A stretch of DNA of 64,000 nt, from NCBI GenBank assembly GCA_009859145.1, contig VRVR01000033.1, positions 186,001 through 250,000 on the forward strand, written 5' to 3'. Origin of the DNA: Andalucia godoyi. Lineage: Eukaryota; Discoba; Jakobea; Jakobida; Andaluciidae. Positions 18,653 through 27,577 of this stretch are shown here, piece after piece. Positions within the stretch are counted from its first letter, which is position 1. Each line of letters opens with the position of its first letter. The translations under genes and the position numbers were made by a program. Under the pieces are notes generated by a model. It saw only the letters and a list, made by a program, of their open reading frames with translations, was not told the DNA's origin and did not search any database.

Positions 18653-19996
18653 ATGTATCGAGATCGAAATCAAACATCCGAGTATTATGGAAGCGCGTTT
18701 CTCGTTTCGAGTCACCGAATTTTATTCATTGTTTACGTGGTCTTCGTTCTTGCCATGTACTCATCATTTTCATTGTTTGTGGGAATCCAACGGTATTTTT
18801 GGGGCAGAGTGTACTATGCTGGCTGCTTCCATCGACACGATATGCCGCCATTGGACTATGAGATAGGTCGACACATAGCTCCCTCGTCGAGTCTCCCTGT
18901 CCTCCCTGCGCCTTCGGGATTTTCAGCTCTCTTGTTCTTTCAAACCTATGCAAATTGGAGAAAATCGCTTGTGAATTCGGCGCTTTCGGACAAGTACTGC
19001 TTGCCAAATGTGCTGGTTTGGAAACCAGACGAAGGCTTTGGCAACCGTATGATGCAGCTGTCAAATGCGCTTGTGTTTGCGTATCATACAAACCGTGTGA
19101 TTTTCATTGACTGGGAAAAGCCGTTTTCGTTCTTGAGCTTTTTTGAAGACTTGACGACCATTTGGGGCATGTTTCAGTACCAAGAGGCGGTGTCCAACGG
19201 CATCGTTTGTGTGAGCTCGTATGTTCCACACAAGTCCATTGACGTATTGCACGTGAACGATCCCTCGGGAAACACGGTGGATAAGTATTCGCCACCAAGC
19301 AAGATTGCGCCCTTTGTTTTCTTGTGTGGGTTTCAAGGATGTTTTGAGATCCTCGGTTACTTCAACTATCCTGTTTCATTTAATATTGACGCACTACCCG
19401 GCTATGTGTTCAGACCGGGGCCGAGCGTGCTGAAACACATCGCACCATTTGATGACGCCATAAGACCGGATTCGTCGTGGACATTTGGAGCACAAATTCG
19501 ATCGGAATACATCAACCCTGGCGAGGAGTATCTTTGGTACTGCTGCTACAACGCGCTGAAACGCAAGCTGCCCGCCACCATCACAAAGACTCGGTTCTTC
19601 CTGACGACGGAGAACGAGGAAGTTGCGCTCGAGTTCAGCAGGCATCTTGGAAACGAGCTCTTGTATTTGTCCAAGACCATTGTGCATACCCATGATTCCC
19701 AGAACACACCTGCTGTGCTGGACAGCTTTGAAAAGACCTTTGCGGATATCTTCATGTTATCAAGGTCGCATGTGCTGGTGTACACGAACGGCTCAACATT
19801 CGGCTCCTATGTTGGAGCAATGGAGCTCCAGGAGTTCCCCAATCGCCTTCGCGATTCTCTGGGACACACAAACGGGTATGTCAGTCGACGGCCTGTTGGC
19901 GAGCCTGCTACATTACCAGCTTTCTGCCCAGCCTCCTGCCTTGACGAGATGTGGAAGCCTTTCGGCTCTTTTGGCAAGCTTTTCGCCAGAAAGTAG
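18653..19996 (+). CDS. type II membrane glycosyltransferase, fucosyltransferase-like
   Basis: The 447-residue protein has a short cytosolic N-terminus, one membrane helix at about 22-45 and a luminal domain, the layout of a Golgi type II glycosyltransferase. A conserved block at about 127-155 (DEGFGNRMMQLSNALVF, then NRVIFIDW) matches the G-x-GNR-x start of the GDP-fucose-utilising fold in families GT37, GT11 and GT23. Near the C-terminus TFGAQIRSEYINPGEE could be the HIR-like motif, and SRSHVLVYTNGSTFGSYVG matches the usual S-T/K-FG block. Donor and acceptor are unknown; fucose is inferred from the motifs only. ALG12 lies nearby, but there is no sign of a cluster. Confidence 0.6.
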   Translation: MYRDRNQTSEYYGSAFLVSSHRILFIVYVVFVLAMYSSFSLFVGIQRYFWGRVYYAGCFHRHDMPPLDYEIGRHIAPSSSLPVLPAPSGFSALLFFQTYANWRKSLVNSALSDKYCLPNVLVWKPDEGFGNRMMQLSNALVFAYHTNRVIFIDWEKPFSFLSFFEDLTTIWGMFQYQEAVSNGIVCVSSYVPHKSIDVLHVNDPSGNTVDKYSPPSKIAPFVFLCGFQGCFEILGYFNYPVSFNIDALPGYVFRPGPSVLKHIAPFDDAIRPDSSWTFGAQIRSEYINPGEEYLWYCCYNALKRKLPATITKTRFFLTTENEEVALEFSRHLGNELLYLSKTIVHTHDSQNTPAVLDSFEKTFADIFMLSRSHVLVYTNGSTFGSYVGAMELQEFPNRLRDSLGHTNGYVSRRPVGEPATLPAFCPASCLDEMWKPFGSFGKLFARK

Positions 19997-20355
19997 CCAC
20001 AAAAAATTGGAAAAAAAAATAATAATAAAAATAAATAATAATTGTTTCACGTAAAAAAAAATGGAAACCAAGAGCGCTCAACTGCCTTGTGTCACGACAT
20101 GCCCCCAGGCCCCAGAAGACAAGTCCCCGTTTTCTGCGATGATGGGGGTTGACTGTGCACTTTACAAATTTCTATTGCCTGCTCGCATCGGCAGCTGTCA
20201 TCCGGGGCCCGATGCAAGGACGAATCCTCGCGAGGAACGTTGCGCACCCCCTTGCTGGTTTGACAAAAAGTCGTGCAGGAAACCGCCTATTTCCTTCTTC
20301 TCTGTGCACATGTGATCGCTTGCGAGTCGCACATGGACGGAAAAAAGAAATACGC
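19997..20355 (+). other. spacer, no gene seen
   Basis: This lies between the glycosyltransferase and the EGF-like gene. It starts with A/T-rich sequence and AATAAA-like words, then mixed sequence. The downstream frame is open through part of it, but the residues before 20356 lack a signal peptide and look non-coding. Confidence 0.35.
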
Positions 20356-21162
20356 ATGAAGTTCCTGGCAATGAGAATGCTTTCGTGGATGACGACGTTG
20401 TGCATGCTCGCAGCTTCGTGTCAAGCATCGTCGCTACACAGACACGGTGATGCTGGATTCACAGCGTACATGGCGAATGCACTTCGGAACGCTGCAGACA
20501 TTGAAAAAATGTATGGATGCACGTCGGCGTTCGACGCAGACTGTTCCGCGAAAGCGTGCTCGGGCCATGGTTGGGTTTCTCTCGCGTTCCCGGACTACCC
20601 CTGTGGATGTTTTGATGATGACGTGCGTGGGCATTTTGAGCTTCCGAATTGCGCAAAGTGCAAGATGGGCTGGGGAGCAGAAGGAAATTGCACTGAGCCG
20701 ATCTTGTTTGAACAGCAGCATAAGAACGCCGAAGATATTGCAGTGCTTACGTCTCGTCTGAACATCGATGAGAAAGGGCTTCCGGTGTTTATGGAAACCA
20801 TCTTGTCTCAGCTGACTTCTCTCGCGGCCACCGTGACCAATCTGACTGCAGAAGTCGCCACTCTGCAGAGGTCTCAGCAGTGCCCACCTGGCACTAAGCT
20901 TACACTAGCGAAAACGACCACTGTGTATCCAATAGCCTGGGGATTTGGTTCCGTGACGCAGGCACTGCCTCTTAGCCCCTCGGACTCGTCGTGCTACCTG
21001 GAGCATGTCTCGGGTAACTGCGAGATGGACTGTGGAGTGTTCTACGCAGGAGCGTCTTATTTTGTATATCGTCGTCTTCCGTCCTCCTCCTCTGCCGAAC
21101 AAAAAGGCTGCATGGCCGGTTGCTCTGTTCGGTGCGATACCCCACATCTGCAGTGTACGTGA
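20356..21162 (+). CDS. secreted Cys-rich protein with EGF-like module
   Basis: The 268-residue protein opens with a signal peptide (MKFLAMRMLSWMTTLCMLAA, likely cut near CQASS). Residues ~48-105 hold a Cys-rich module with the pattern C..DC..KACSGHGWV, CGCF and CAKCKMGWG..GNCTE, which fits an EGF-like domain. A short helical stretch at about 130-175 (LTSLAATVTNLTAEVATLQ) could form a coiled coil that oligomerises the protein. A second Cys cluster follows (SCYLEHVSGNCEMDCG). Several NxT/NxS sequons are present. No family was recognised; an extracellular or vacuolar location is inferred. An in-frame ATG 69 codons upstream would bury the signal peptide and was rejected. Confidence 0.6.
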   Translation: MKFLAMRMLSWMTTLCMLAASCQASSLHRHGDAGFTAYMANALRNAADIEKMYGCTSAFDADCSAKACSGHGWVSLAFPDYPCGCFDDDVRGHFELPNCAKCKMGWGAEGNCTEPILFEQQHKNAEDIAVLTSRLNIDEKGLPVFMETILSQLTSLAATVTNLTAEVATLQRSQQCPPGTKLTLAKTTTVYPIAWGFGSVTQALPLSPSDSSCYLEHVSGNCEMDCGVFYAGASYFVYRRLPSSSSAEQKGCMAGCSVRCDTPHLQCT

Positions 21163-21817
21163 CGCATGCACACACACTCTCACACGCACGCGCGCACACA
21201 TTCAAAGAACCTGCAACTACCGGTACACTCTTGTACGTTGCTGCTTCCATTACTTAATTAAACAGTTTCATTCTTTCCAGTACGTGTATGCTTGTATTTT
21301 TGCTGGACAAAAAAATTCTACGGCGATTTCACCATTCTGTTTTTCTGGTTTTTTCCCATTCACAAATTTTTTTTCGCTGCTGCTCGTGCCGAACGCTTGG
21401 AATCAGCTTGCATGTTCCTACCGCACTCCTCATGCAGAGCGGGAAGCAAATCAGCTTGACGTCTCACTCCTGTGCCCTTGCGGGCAAAACGGATTGGGAA
21501 CGGGTTGCATGTTGCATGAACTGTCTTTATTTGGGACCAAAAACGAACACCAACAAACAAAGAGGGAAAAAATAAATTAAAAGCAAGAATAAAAAGGAAG
21601 AAAAAAAGGCGATGCGAACGCCAGAGTAGGTTTCGCACGTTGCTTCATCATTTGCCCCAACAAAGATCAAGGAAAAACAAAACACGAGCCAATTCGATCG
21701 CCATTTCAGTGTTCTTTCATTGGTTGTTTGACTCACCATCTTCGTTGCCGATTCAACGGTCTATTGTTATCGTTATAATCATCACAACAGAGACCTCCGT
21801 CGTGCCGCTCCTGTACG
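21163..21817 (+). other. 650-base spacer, no gene seen
   Basis: It contains a short CA/CGCA repeat right after the EGF-like gene stop (about 21165-21200), several A- and T-runs and no recognisable coding or RNA feature. Confidence 0.35.
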
Positions 21818-24568
21818 ATGTCGTTTCGTTTCCAGTCGCCTGTTATTGAGGACAGCAGGTATCCGCTTGCGGTTTTCCATGTAGGCAAGTTGAGGAAGAA
21901 GCAGTTTCGGTCGTTTGTGGTACAAGACAAATACGTTGCGGTTGTCGACAACTATGTACTGTACTACCGGTTGAAAGACGGCCCACAAAGTGGTCCGCGC
22001 CACTGGATCCAGCTCTGTGCGCCGGATGACATTATCGTCGATGCAAGAAACAACACAGTGTCGATCGACCCCACGACCTGCAACACTGTATCGGATGTTC
22101 TTGCTTTAAAAAAGTGGACGTTCCGTGCAAAATCATCGGACGAAATGACCACTTGGCTCGACGTTCTGCGCGGAAGTGCGTCGTTTGGAGCCCGCGAGCG
22201 CCAAGCGTCCTTCTCAGCTCTGAGTCGCCAGACTGCGCATGCCGATGACCTGCTCTTCAGCTCCACCACCACGAACAACAAGTTGTTTTCGAGCTGTTCT
22301 AATGACGATTCTCCCTTACCGCTCTTTGCAAGCATTCGCGACATTATTCCATCGATGGCCGAGTGTACGTGTGCGCGAATCGACTCGATTGCGGATGCCC
22401 TTGCACATGTGTCGTCTGTTGTTGCGTCCGGAGTCGATCGATTCGCGCCCGAAGATGCTATTTTTCCTCCGTGGCTTCTTCGGCTCGACGATTCATCCTT
22501 CAACACGGGGTTTGTAAAGACGTTTTTCCTCGTTGCGGGATCTGTGCTGAATTCCTCCAGCGATTCGCAGTCCAGCGCCGTCTCAAGTTCTTGCTCTTCT
22601 AGCTTCAATGGCAGCGGCAAAAACTGCAGCATCAGCAGTTGCACAGAACTGTTCGATGCATTCCACTTTCTGCGGACGGACGTTTCGCGTTGGTCCAAAG
22701 CATCCGTTATGATGCCACCGACGCCGAAGTCTGCGCGATCAGCAATGGTCCAGCGCGGATTTCCCGAGCAAGCGTCTCGCCAACTTCGAATAGCAACACT
22801 TTTGTTTGCCCTCCTCTACCAATCCTCGATCGGCGCTTCATACTTCCTCGACTTGTTCAGCAATTCTAACGCTAACACCACGGGCATCGGAAGTAGCTTC
22901 GGTAGCAGCGCCGGGATTGTTGCGAATGATGAATGCGGAGTGTGGGACTTTTCGTCCGGCCTAGGAAGAGGAAGCTCCTCGTATCTCTTGCAGCAGTGTG
23001 TGGAGAGCCTTCGTCGTGCTCGAGCATTGATTGTGATTGTACCAGATTTTTCAATGACGAAGAGCGTGCGGTTTGATCTTCAGCCGTTCCGCGAGCGTCA
23101 GATCGATCCAGGCACCAAGCTCCAGTGGATGACATTTTATGACATTGTGCGCCGCATCACCCTCTGTCTCATTTTGCACCGGCATCAGGTTGCCGAACAG
23201 TCTACTCTGGTGCAGTTTCTCGAGGACCTGTCCAAAGATGTTTCCGCCTTTCAATCCGCCGTCCAAACTGACAAGCACGCTCTCAAGACCGGTGAAAAGC
23301 AAGCAGAATACTGGAATCCGCTGAACGAAGACCTCGAAGCGCATCTCGAAGCGACGCTCACTTGTGTTCTTGGCACGCTTCCCGAGGCTTATGGTTTTTT
23401 TACGTTTTGCAGACTCTCGACGCAGTACTCCATTCTCAACTCCACGGATCTTCCCTCTCTCTCGTCCCCCTCGTCCCCGACTGCAACGGCATCAGCACCA
23501 TCATCATCGCTGCTGCAATTGGCCTTGCCGACGAAGCCAGTGACAATGACGGGAGCGATCAAGATGGAAACTGAGCTGTGCGATCTGATGAAGATGTACA
23601 AATTTCCGCTGGATGATGTGTTTGAGTGGATTGATCTGTTGCAGTGCACGGATGGGTCGTGTCTTTCATCTGCAGCGGTGTCGAAGCTCGCGGGGTGTCT
23701 TATGCCGTTCTTCTTTCGCGACTCGACCGCGTCTCTCAAACTCAGACTCTTTCTCATTGTCCACATCGCCGCCCATGCCTCCACGTCGTCAGCGACTCCT
23801 GATGTCGAACACAAAGACAGTGTGCATGATGGCAGGAATCGTGACACCAATGGCAACTGCAGTCGACCTCGCGCCACTGTAGGGACCAAAATGGTAAGGA
23901 GATGCAGTCGAAGCGGAGAAGATGTGCTGCTGGAAATGCTCGCTCGGCAACCAGATGTGAACATGACCGATGCGTACGATTCCATCTTTTCCCATCGTCA
24001 TCATTGTCGTCATCAGGACGACGACAAAGACCAGGAAAAAGTAGAGAACGAAGAAGAGAACGGCGACAGCAATGATCAGGAAAAGAAGAAGAGGAATGGG
24101 TATCTAGAGTTTTTGGTGTTGCTGGTGCGTCGTCATCGGAGGTTCCAAGCTCTGATCGAGTTTTCATGGACGTCGACAGTCCGGTGCATGCTTCTTTCCA
24201 CCTCTCCCTCCGCAACTCAAGGCGTAGGAGTACGAGACGGAGGAAAAGGAAAAGGAGCCGGAGGAAGAGGAGATGGAGGAGATGGAGGAGATGGAGGAGA
24301 TGCGCGAGATGCAGCGGGAGATGCAGGAGCCGTGAACGACGCACAAGAAGGCAAGGCAGAAGAAGAAGAGATCATCAGCATGCTCGAGCGGCTACGATCG
24401 ACGCGCCAGAAGGCAGAACAGTGGCTGCAGCTGCTTGCAGAGGCCGAGCGCAAGCTTCGCACGTCCACGGATGCGCGCGATCGCGGCTTCGGCTGCCTGC
24501 ATCTCGCGCGCGTCATTGCCTTTTTCGAAACCAACCTCGCGCCTCTCTTCCAATGTAACGGACTGTAG
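21818..24568 (+). CDS. PH-domain protein, otherwise unknown
   Basis: The 916-residue protein starts with a pleckstrin-homology fold at about 15-130: basic strand GKLRKKQFRSFVVQDKYVAV, and a C-terminal helix with the invariant Trp in SSDEMTTWLDVLRG. PH domains bind phosphoinositides or protein partners, so membrane recruitment is likely. The rest (about 150-780) is helical with Ser/Asn-rich loops and no motif I can name. Residues ~790-855 are G/D/A/E-rich low complexity, translated from a GGAGATGGA repeat at 24265-24310. The last ~65 residues are predicted helical (EEIISMLERLRSTRQKAEQW). A trafficking or signalling adaptor is possible but unproven. Confidence 0.65.
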   Translation: MSFRFQSPVIEDSRYPLAVFHVGKLRKKQFRSFVVQDKYVAVVDNYVLYYRLKDGPQSGPRHWIQLCAPDDIIVDARNNTVSIDPTTCNTVSDVLALKKWTFRAKSSDEMTTWLDVLRGSASFGARERQASFSALSRQTAHADDLLFSSTTTNNKLFSSCSNDDSPLPLFASIRDIIPSMAECTCARIDSIADALAHVSSVVASGVDRFAPEDAIFPPWLLRLDDSSFNTGFVKTFFLVAGSVLNSSSDSQSSAVSSSCSSSFNGSGKNCSISSCTELFDAFHFLRTDVSRWSKASVMMPPTPKSARSAMVQRGFPEQASRQLRIATLLFALLYQSSIGASYFLDLFSNSNANTTGIGSSFGSSAGIVANDECGVWDFSSGLGRGSSSYLLQQCVESLRRARALIVIVPDFSMTKSVRFDLQPFRERQIDPGTKLQWMTFYDIVRRITLCLILHRHQVAEQSTLVQFLEDLSKDVSAFQSAVQTDKHALKTGEKQAEYWNPLNEDLEAHLEATLTCVLGTLPEAYGFFTFCRLSTQYSILNSTDLPSLSSPSSPTATASAPSSSLLQLALPTKPVTMTGAIKMETELCDLMKMYKFPLDDVFEWIDLLQCTDGSCLSSAAVSKLAGCLMPFFFRDSTASLKLRLFLIVHIAAHASTSSATPDVEHKDSVHDGRNRDTNGNCSRPRATVGTKMVRRCSRSGEDVLLEMLARQPDVNMTDAYDSIFSHRHHCRHQDDDKDQEKVENEEENGDSNDQEKKKRNGYLEFLVLLVRRHRRFQALIEFSWTSTVRCMLLSTSPSATQGVGVRDGGKGKGAGGRGDGGDGGDGGDARDAAGDAGAVNDAQEGKAEEEEIISMLERLRSTRQKAEQWLQLLAEAERKLRTSTDARDRGFGCLHLARVIAFFETNLAPLFQCNGL

Positions 24569-24816
24569 TATAAAATAAAAAACCGCCTCTGCCAATGATT
24601 GCACGGTTGGAATTGCAGGATAAAATCTCCAATCCAATCACCAAAAAAAAAAACAAAAAAAAAACGGTTTTCTTCCACAACTTTTGTAAAGATGAAATAT
24701 GAAAATGCCCGCCTAACGCCCCGAGCTTCAGTTTGTTTCTCTCCTTTCCCCTCCAAGTTTTTGGAGGAGTCACACACACTCTCGCGAGACTGGCAAGATA
24801 GATAGAGGAAGCATCC

Positions 24817-25515
24817 ATGTCCTTTTCGCCTCCTCGGAATGCAGCGACGTACAAGCAGCATTCGCGGACTGACAACGCAGTCTACACCGCGCGCGAGGTG
24901 ACCGAGTTTCTCGTGAGCAAGGAACAAACAAGTCGCACAAGTCCGTCCTCGTTGCATCAACCGGATGTCCGCACAGCATCAAGCCGGTCGACACCTGTCG
25001 ATGCCGGACAGTACGCGAAGTATGTGCATTCCGCGCCGTTCGACACGAGCGTGCCGTTTCAGCCGCAGCCTGCCCGGCCGTCGCCGCCGGAAGTCCGCAA
25101 CTACTACACGCGACGTCCTCCCCCACCCGCCGCTGCCTCCTCTTCGCTTGCTTCAAAAGCCAACAGTCGCCAAACATGGTCGACAAAAGACAACGGGAGT
25201 GAAAAGAAGTCGACAGCGAAGACGGCGAAAGACGGCGGTCCCGTGGCAAAGCAGACGCACCTCGAGTACCTGTTTGCAGGGACGGTGTCGCCTGCTGCCG
25301 AGTACGAGCAAGCGCATCGAAGTACAACACTTGTTAAAAAGCGGACATCGCCGGTTGCGACTACGGCAGTTGAGAAGACCAGTCTCGAGTGGAATGAGGC
25401 GGCCAATGCGCGGGTGCCGGGCCAGGATGCACATTACACAAAGGGTCCGTTTGGGTCGTACACCGACACGTCCATTCGAATCATGCACGGACTCCCATAC
25501 AAGCATCCCCGGTAA
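24817..25515 (+). CDS. small orphan protein, largely disordered
   Basis: The 232-residue protein is rich in Ser, Thr, Pro, Ala and Lys with few hydrophobic segments. Possible short linear motifs are GQYAKYVHSAPFDTSVPF, QTHLEYLFAGTVSPAAEYE and, at the C-terminus, GPFGSYTDTSIRIMHGLPY. No signal peptide, membrane helix or known domain is seen. The spaced Tyr/Pro motifs recall microtubule- or flagellum-associated proteins, which is a guess. The start is the first ATG of a clear open frame 248 bases after the PH-domain gene. Confidence 0.5.
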   Translation: MSFSPPRNAATYKQHSRTDNAVYTAREVTEFLVSKEQTSRTSPSSLHQPDVRTASSRSTPVDAGQYAKYVHSAPFDTSVPFQPQPARPSPPEVRNYYTRRPPPPAAASSSLASKANSRQTWSTKDNGSEKKSTAKTAKDGGPVAKQTHLEYLFAGTVSPAAEYEQAHRSTTLVKKRTSPVATTAVEKTSLEWNEAANARVPGQDAHYTKGPFGSYTDTSIRIMHGLPYKHPR

Positions 25516-25918
25516 CGCGGATCCACTCTACAACAGTTTATTGGTAATTAAGAAATGTATCCGCTCGCCAAAACACGACATTTTCGGACATGACCGGTTT
25601 GAGTTTATTGGGAAGATCTCTCTTTGGAGCCATGAGATGTTTTGTCTTTGGTGAAAGAGGGGTGCTTGAGGGTTCGATTATTAAAAAACAAGCAACAGAG
25701 AAAGAATTAAAATAAAAAAAAAGTGAAGAATGAAAGAAATTCTAGGCAGATAAACAAACCTACGACATACGCAAAAAATGCATCCGTCGGCTGTTACTCG
25801 AGTCGCTCGAGTCCTGCATTGCCTGTGACGTATTGTGCGGCAGACCTTCGGGAATGCGCTGCCGTTGACGCATATCATCCCCGGAATGACAATAAGAGGC
25901 GGACAGACAGACAGACAA

Positions 25919-26015
<97 letters not shown>

Positions 26016-26040
26016 CTTTAGATAGTTCGATACAGAAGCG
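25516..26040 (+). repeat. spacer with dispersed repeat B (copy 1) and long (GA)n microsatellite
   Basis: Repeat B lies at about 25590-25680 and is similar over ~90 bases to 63403-63500 (shared words CATG, CGGTTTG, TTTGGAGCC, TGTTTTGTC, GAGGGTTCGATTA). A near-perfect (GA)n tract of 46-47 units runs from 25922 to 26015 and ends only 26 bases before the next start codon. Confidence 0.6.
25922..26015 (+). repeat. (GA)n microsatellite, 46-47 units
   Basis: A near-perfect dinucleotide run of about 94 bases, the longest in the window, ends 26 bases before the start codon of the cap-methyltransferase-like gene. Confidence 0.95.
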
Positions 26041-27405
26041 ATGCGTGACTTGGCGAGTATTGCGCTTCCACAGTCGATAGATGGGAACATTCCCACAAAA
26101 GCATGGCAGGCGCGGGGATGCATCACTTGGGCCAAAACGATCATCATTTCCGAACTCGTTGACAAAGACGCCACGATTGCCGAGCTGGTCTGCGGCGTCG
26201 GGCTCGAATGGGGAAAGTGGATCCGCGCGTCTGCAAAGTTTCTCTACATGATTGATATGTGAATTTTTCCCTCCGCCTTTCCCCTTTCCTCATTCACTCC
26301 TTCGTTGCTATGCAGAGAAGAATGCACTGGTGAACCACATGACTAATTCGTGCTGTTTTTTGACCCCGCTTCTGCGTGTGTGTTTTATTGGGATACAGGA
26401 AGGGCGTGTACATCCGAGACGAAAGTGGTTGGAAGAAGCTCAGCACAAATGGGAAATGCGCAAGCAACCCGTGCCTGCTTGTTTCCTTCCTCTCCATCCA
26501 TGCTATGTATGTCCTCGCTTTTCTGCTTTCCCGCCTCCCGTTCTTCTCGTTTCTCTTATTTCTGCTGTTCTGCAATGCAATGATGACACCAACCAATATT
26601 GACGATGCTGCTCAATAGGAGAGACTACCGGATGAGATGAGCGGCAAATGCAACATTGTTTCCTGCTTTGAGTGTTTGGAATGGGCGTTTGAATCACTAG
26701 ACACGTGCGCCTGTTTCCTGGATAATGTGTCCAGATGCCTTGTACCTGGTGGGTTCTTCCTCGGTATCTGCATCGACTCTGCCTCTGTCTTGTATGATCT
26801 CTTCTTCGTTCATCTTCCTTCTCATCACCACGCTCGCCATCACCAATGTCTGTTCTCATCCTCAATAATTCCTATTCCGATTGTGGTGATGACGCTTCTT
26901 GTTCGTAACCACCTCCCCGCCCCGAATAACAAACAACAAACAACACAACACAACGAAACAAAACAAAAATCACGAATACGAAATACATAGACGGAGATTA
27001 TCGGATGCATCGTCGTCGACTGTCCGCGATGATCTGTACGAACTGAGTGTTGGGCCGCAAAGCGCGTGGCCGGCCTTTGGTGTACCGTACTCGCTGCGCA
27101 TTGCAGGCGAAGAAGAATCAAACCCTACCTCCGTTATCCCTACTCTTAACCATAGTCTGCGTCCCAGCTGCGACGGCGGCAGGTTTCTGGTAGATGTCGG
27201 GCTCCTGGGAACAATGGCGCGCGAACGAGGCCTCGAAATGGTCGATGCACCGAACATGGTTACCTTCTTCAATGACTACAACGTTCAGTACGAAGCGTTG
27301 CTGCGCTCGTTCCAGGTCTACAAGAAGAAGAACGCAGTCGACAGCTCGCAACTCGCCGTCCTCGGCCTCTTTTGCGCTGTCATCCTCAAAAAGGAGCCCG
27401 TGTAA
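26041..27405 (+). CDS. mRNA cap (guanine-N7) methyltransferase-like protein, five-exon model
   Basis: Homology to RNMT/Abd1 is seen in three blocks: ATIAELVCGVGLEWGKW (SAM motif I), CNIVSCFECLEWAFESL with LVPGGFFLGICIDS, and RFLVDVGLLGTMARERGLEMVD. Frames and splice signals give exons 26041-26258, 26316-26329, 26403-26506, 26619-26791 and 26991-27405, a 307-residue product. Intron 4 (GTATGA to ACATAG) is well supported, because joining it restores SVLRRLSDASSSTVRDDLYEL, which aligns with RNMT. Intron 3 starts GTATGT. Exon 2 (14 nt) is the only phase-consistent solution I found and is less sure. Active-site positions look altered: the glycine-rich motif is CGVGLEW, and the HY cap-binding pair reads EW. 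It could be a divergent enzyme or an inactive paralogue. Expected in the nucleus. Confidence 0.65.
26792..26990 (+). other. spliceosomal intron (cap methyltransferase-like gene)
   Basis: The 199-nt intron has donor GTATGA and acceptor ACATAG. Two bases of a Leu codon precede it and one follows, so the phase is exact. Removing it fuses two conserved blocks of the RNMT family. Confidence 0.75.
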
Positions 27406-27577
27406 AACGATTCACGAACCTGCTGCACTCCTGTTGTACTGGGACCATATCCTTTTCTTTTTGTGTGCTATGCTTGATGCTACCGCGTAGCTAGTCGATC
27501 GATAAAAACAAATCTGAAATGGAAAACCTTTCGGCTTCACTGACATATAATCTCAGCATAAGAAGAACGCTAGAGTA

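Noticed and set aside
23389-24344. Overlapping antisense frames of ~196 codons in the PH-domain gene
   Set aside because: They mirror Ser- and Gly/Asp-rich coding repeats on the plus strand and have no independent support.
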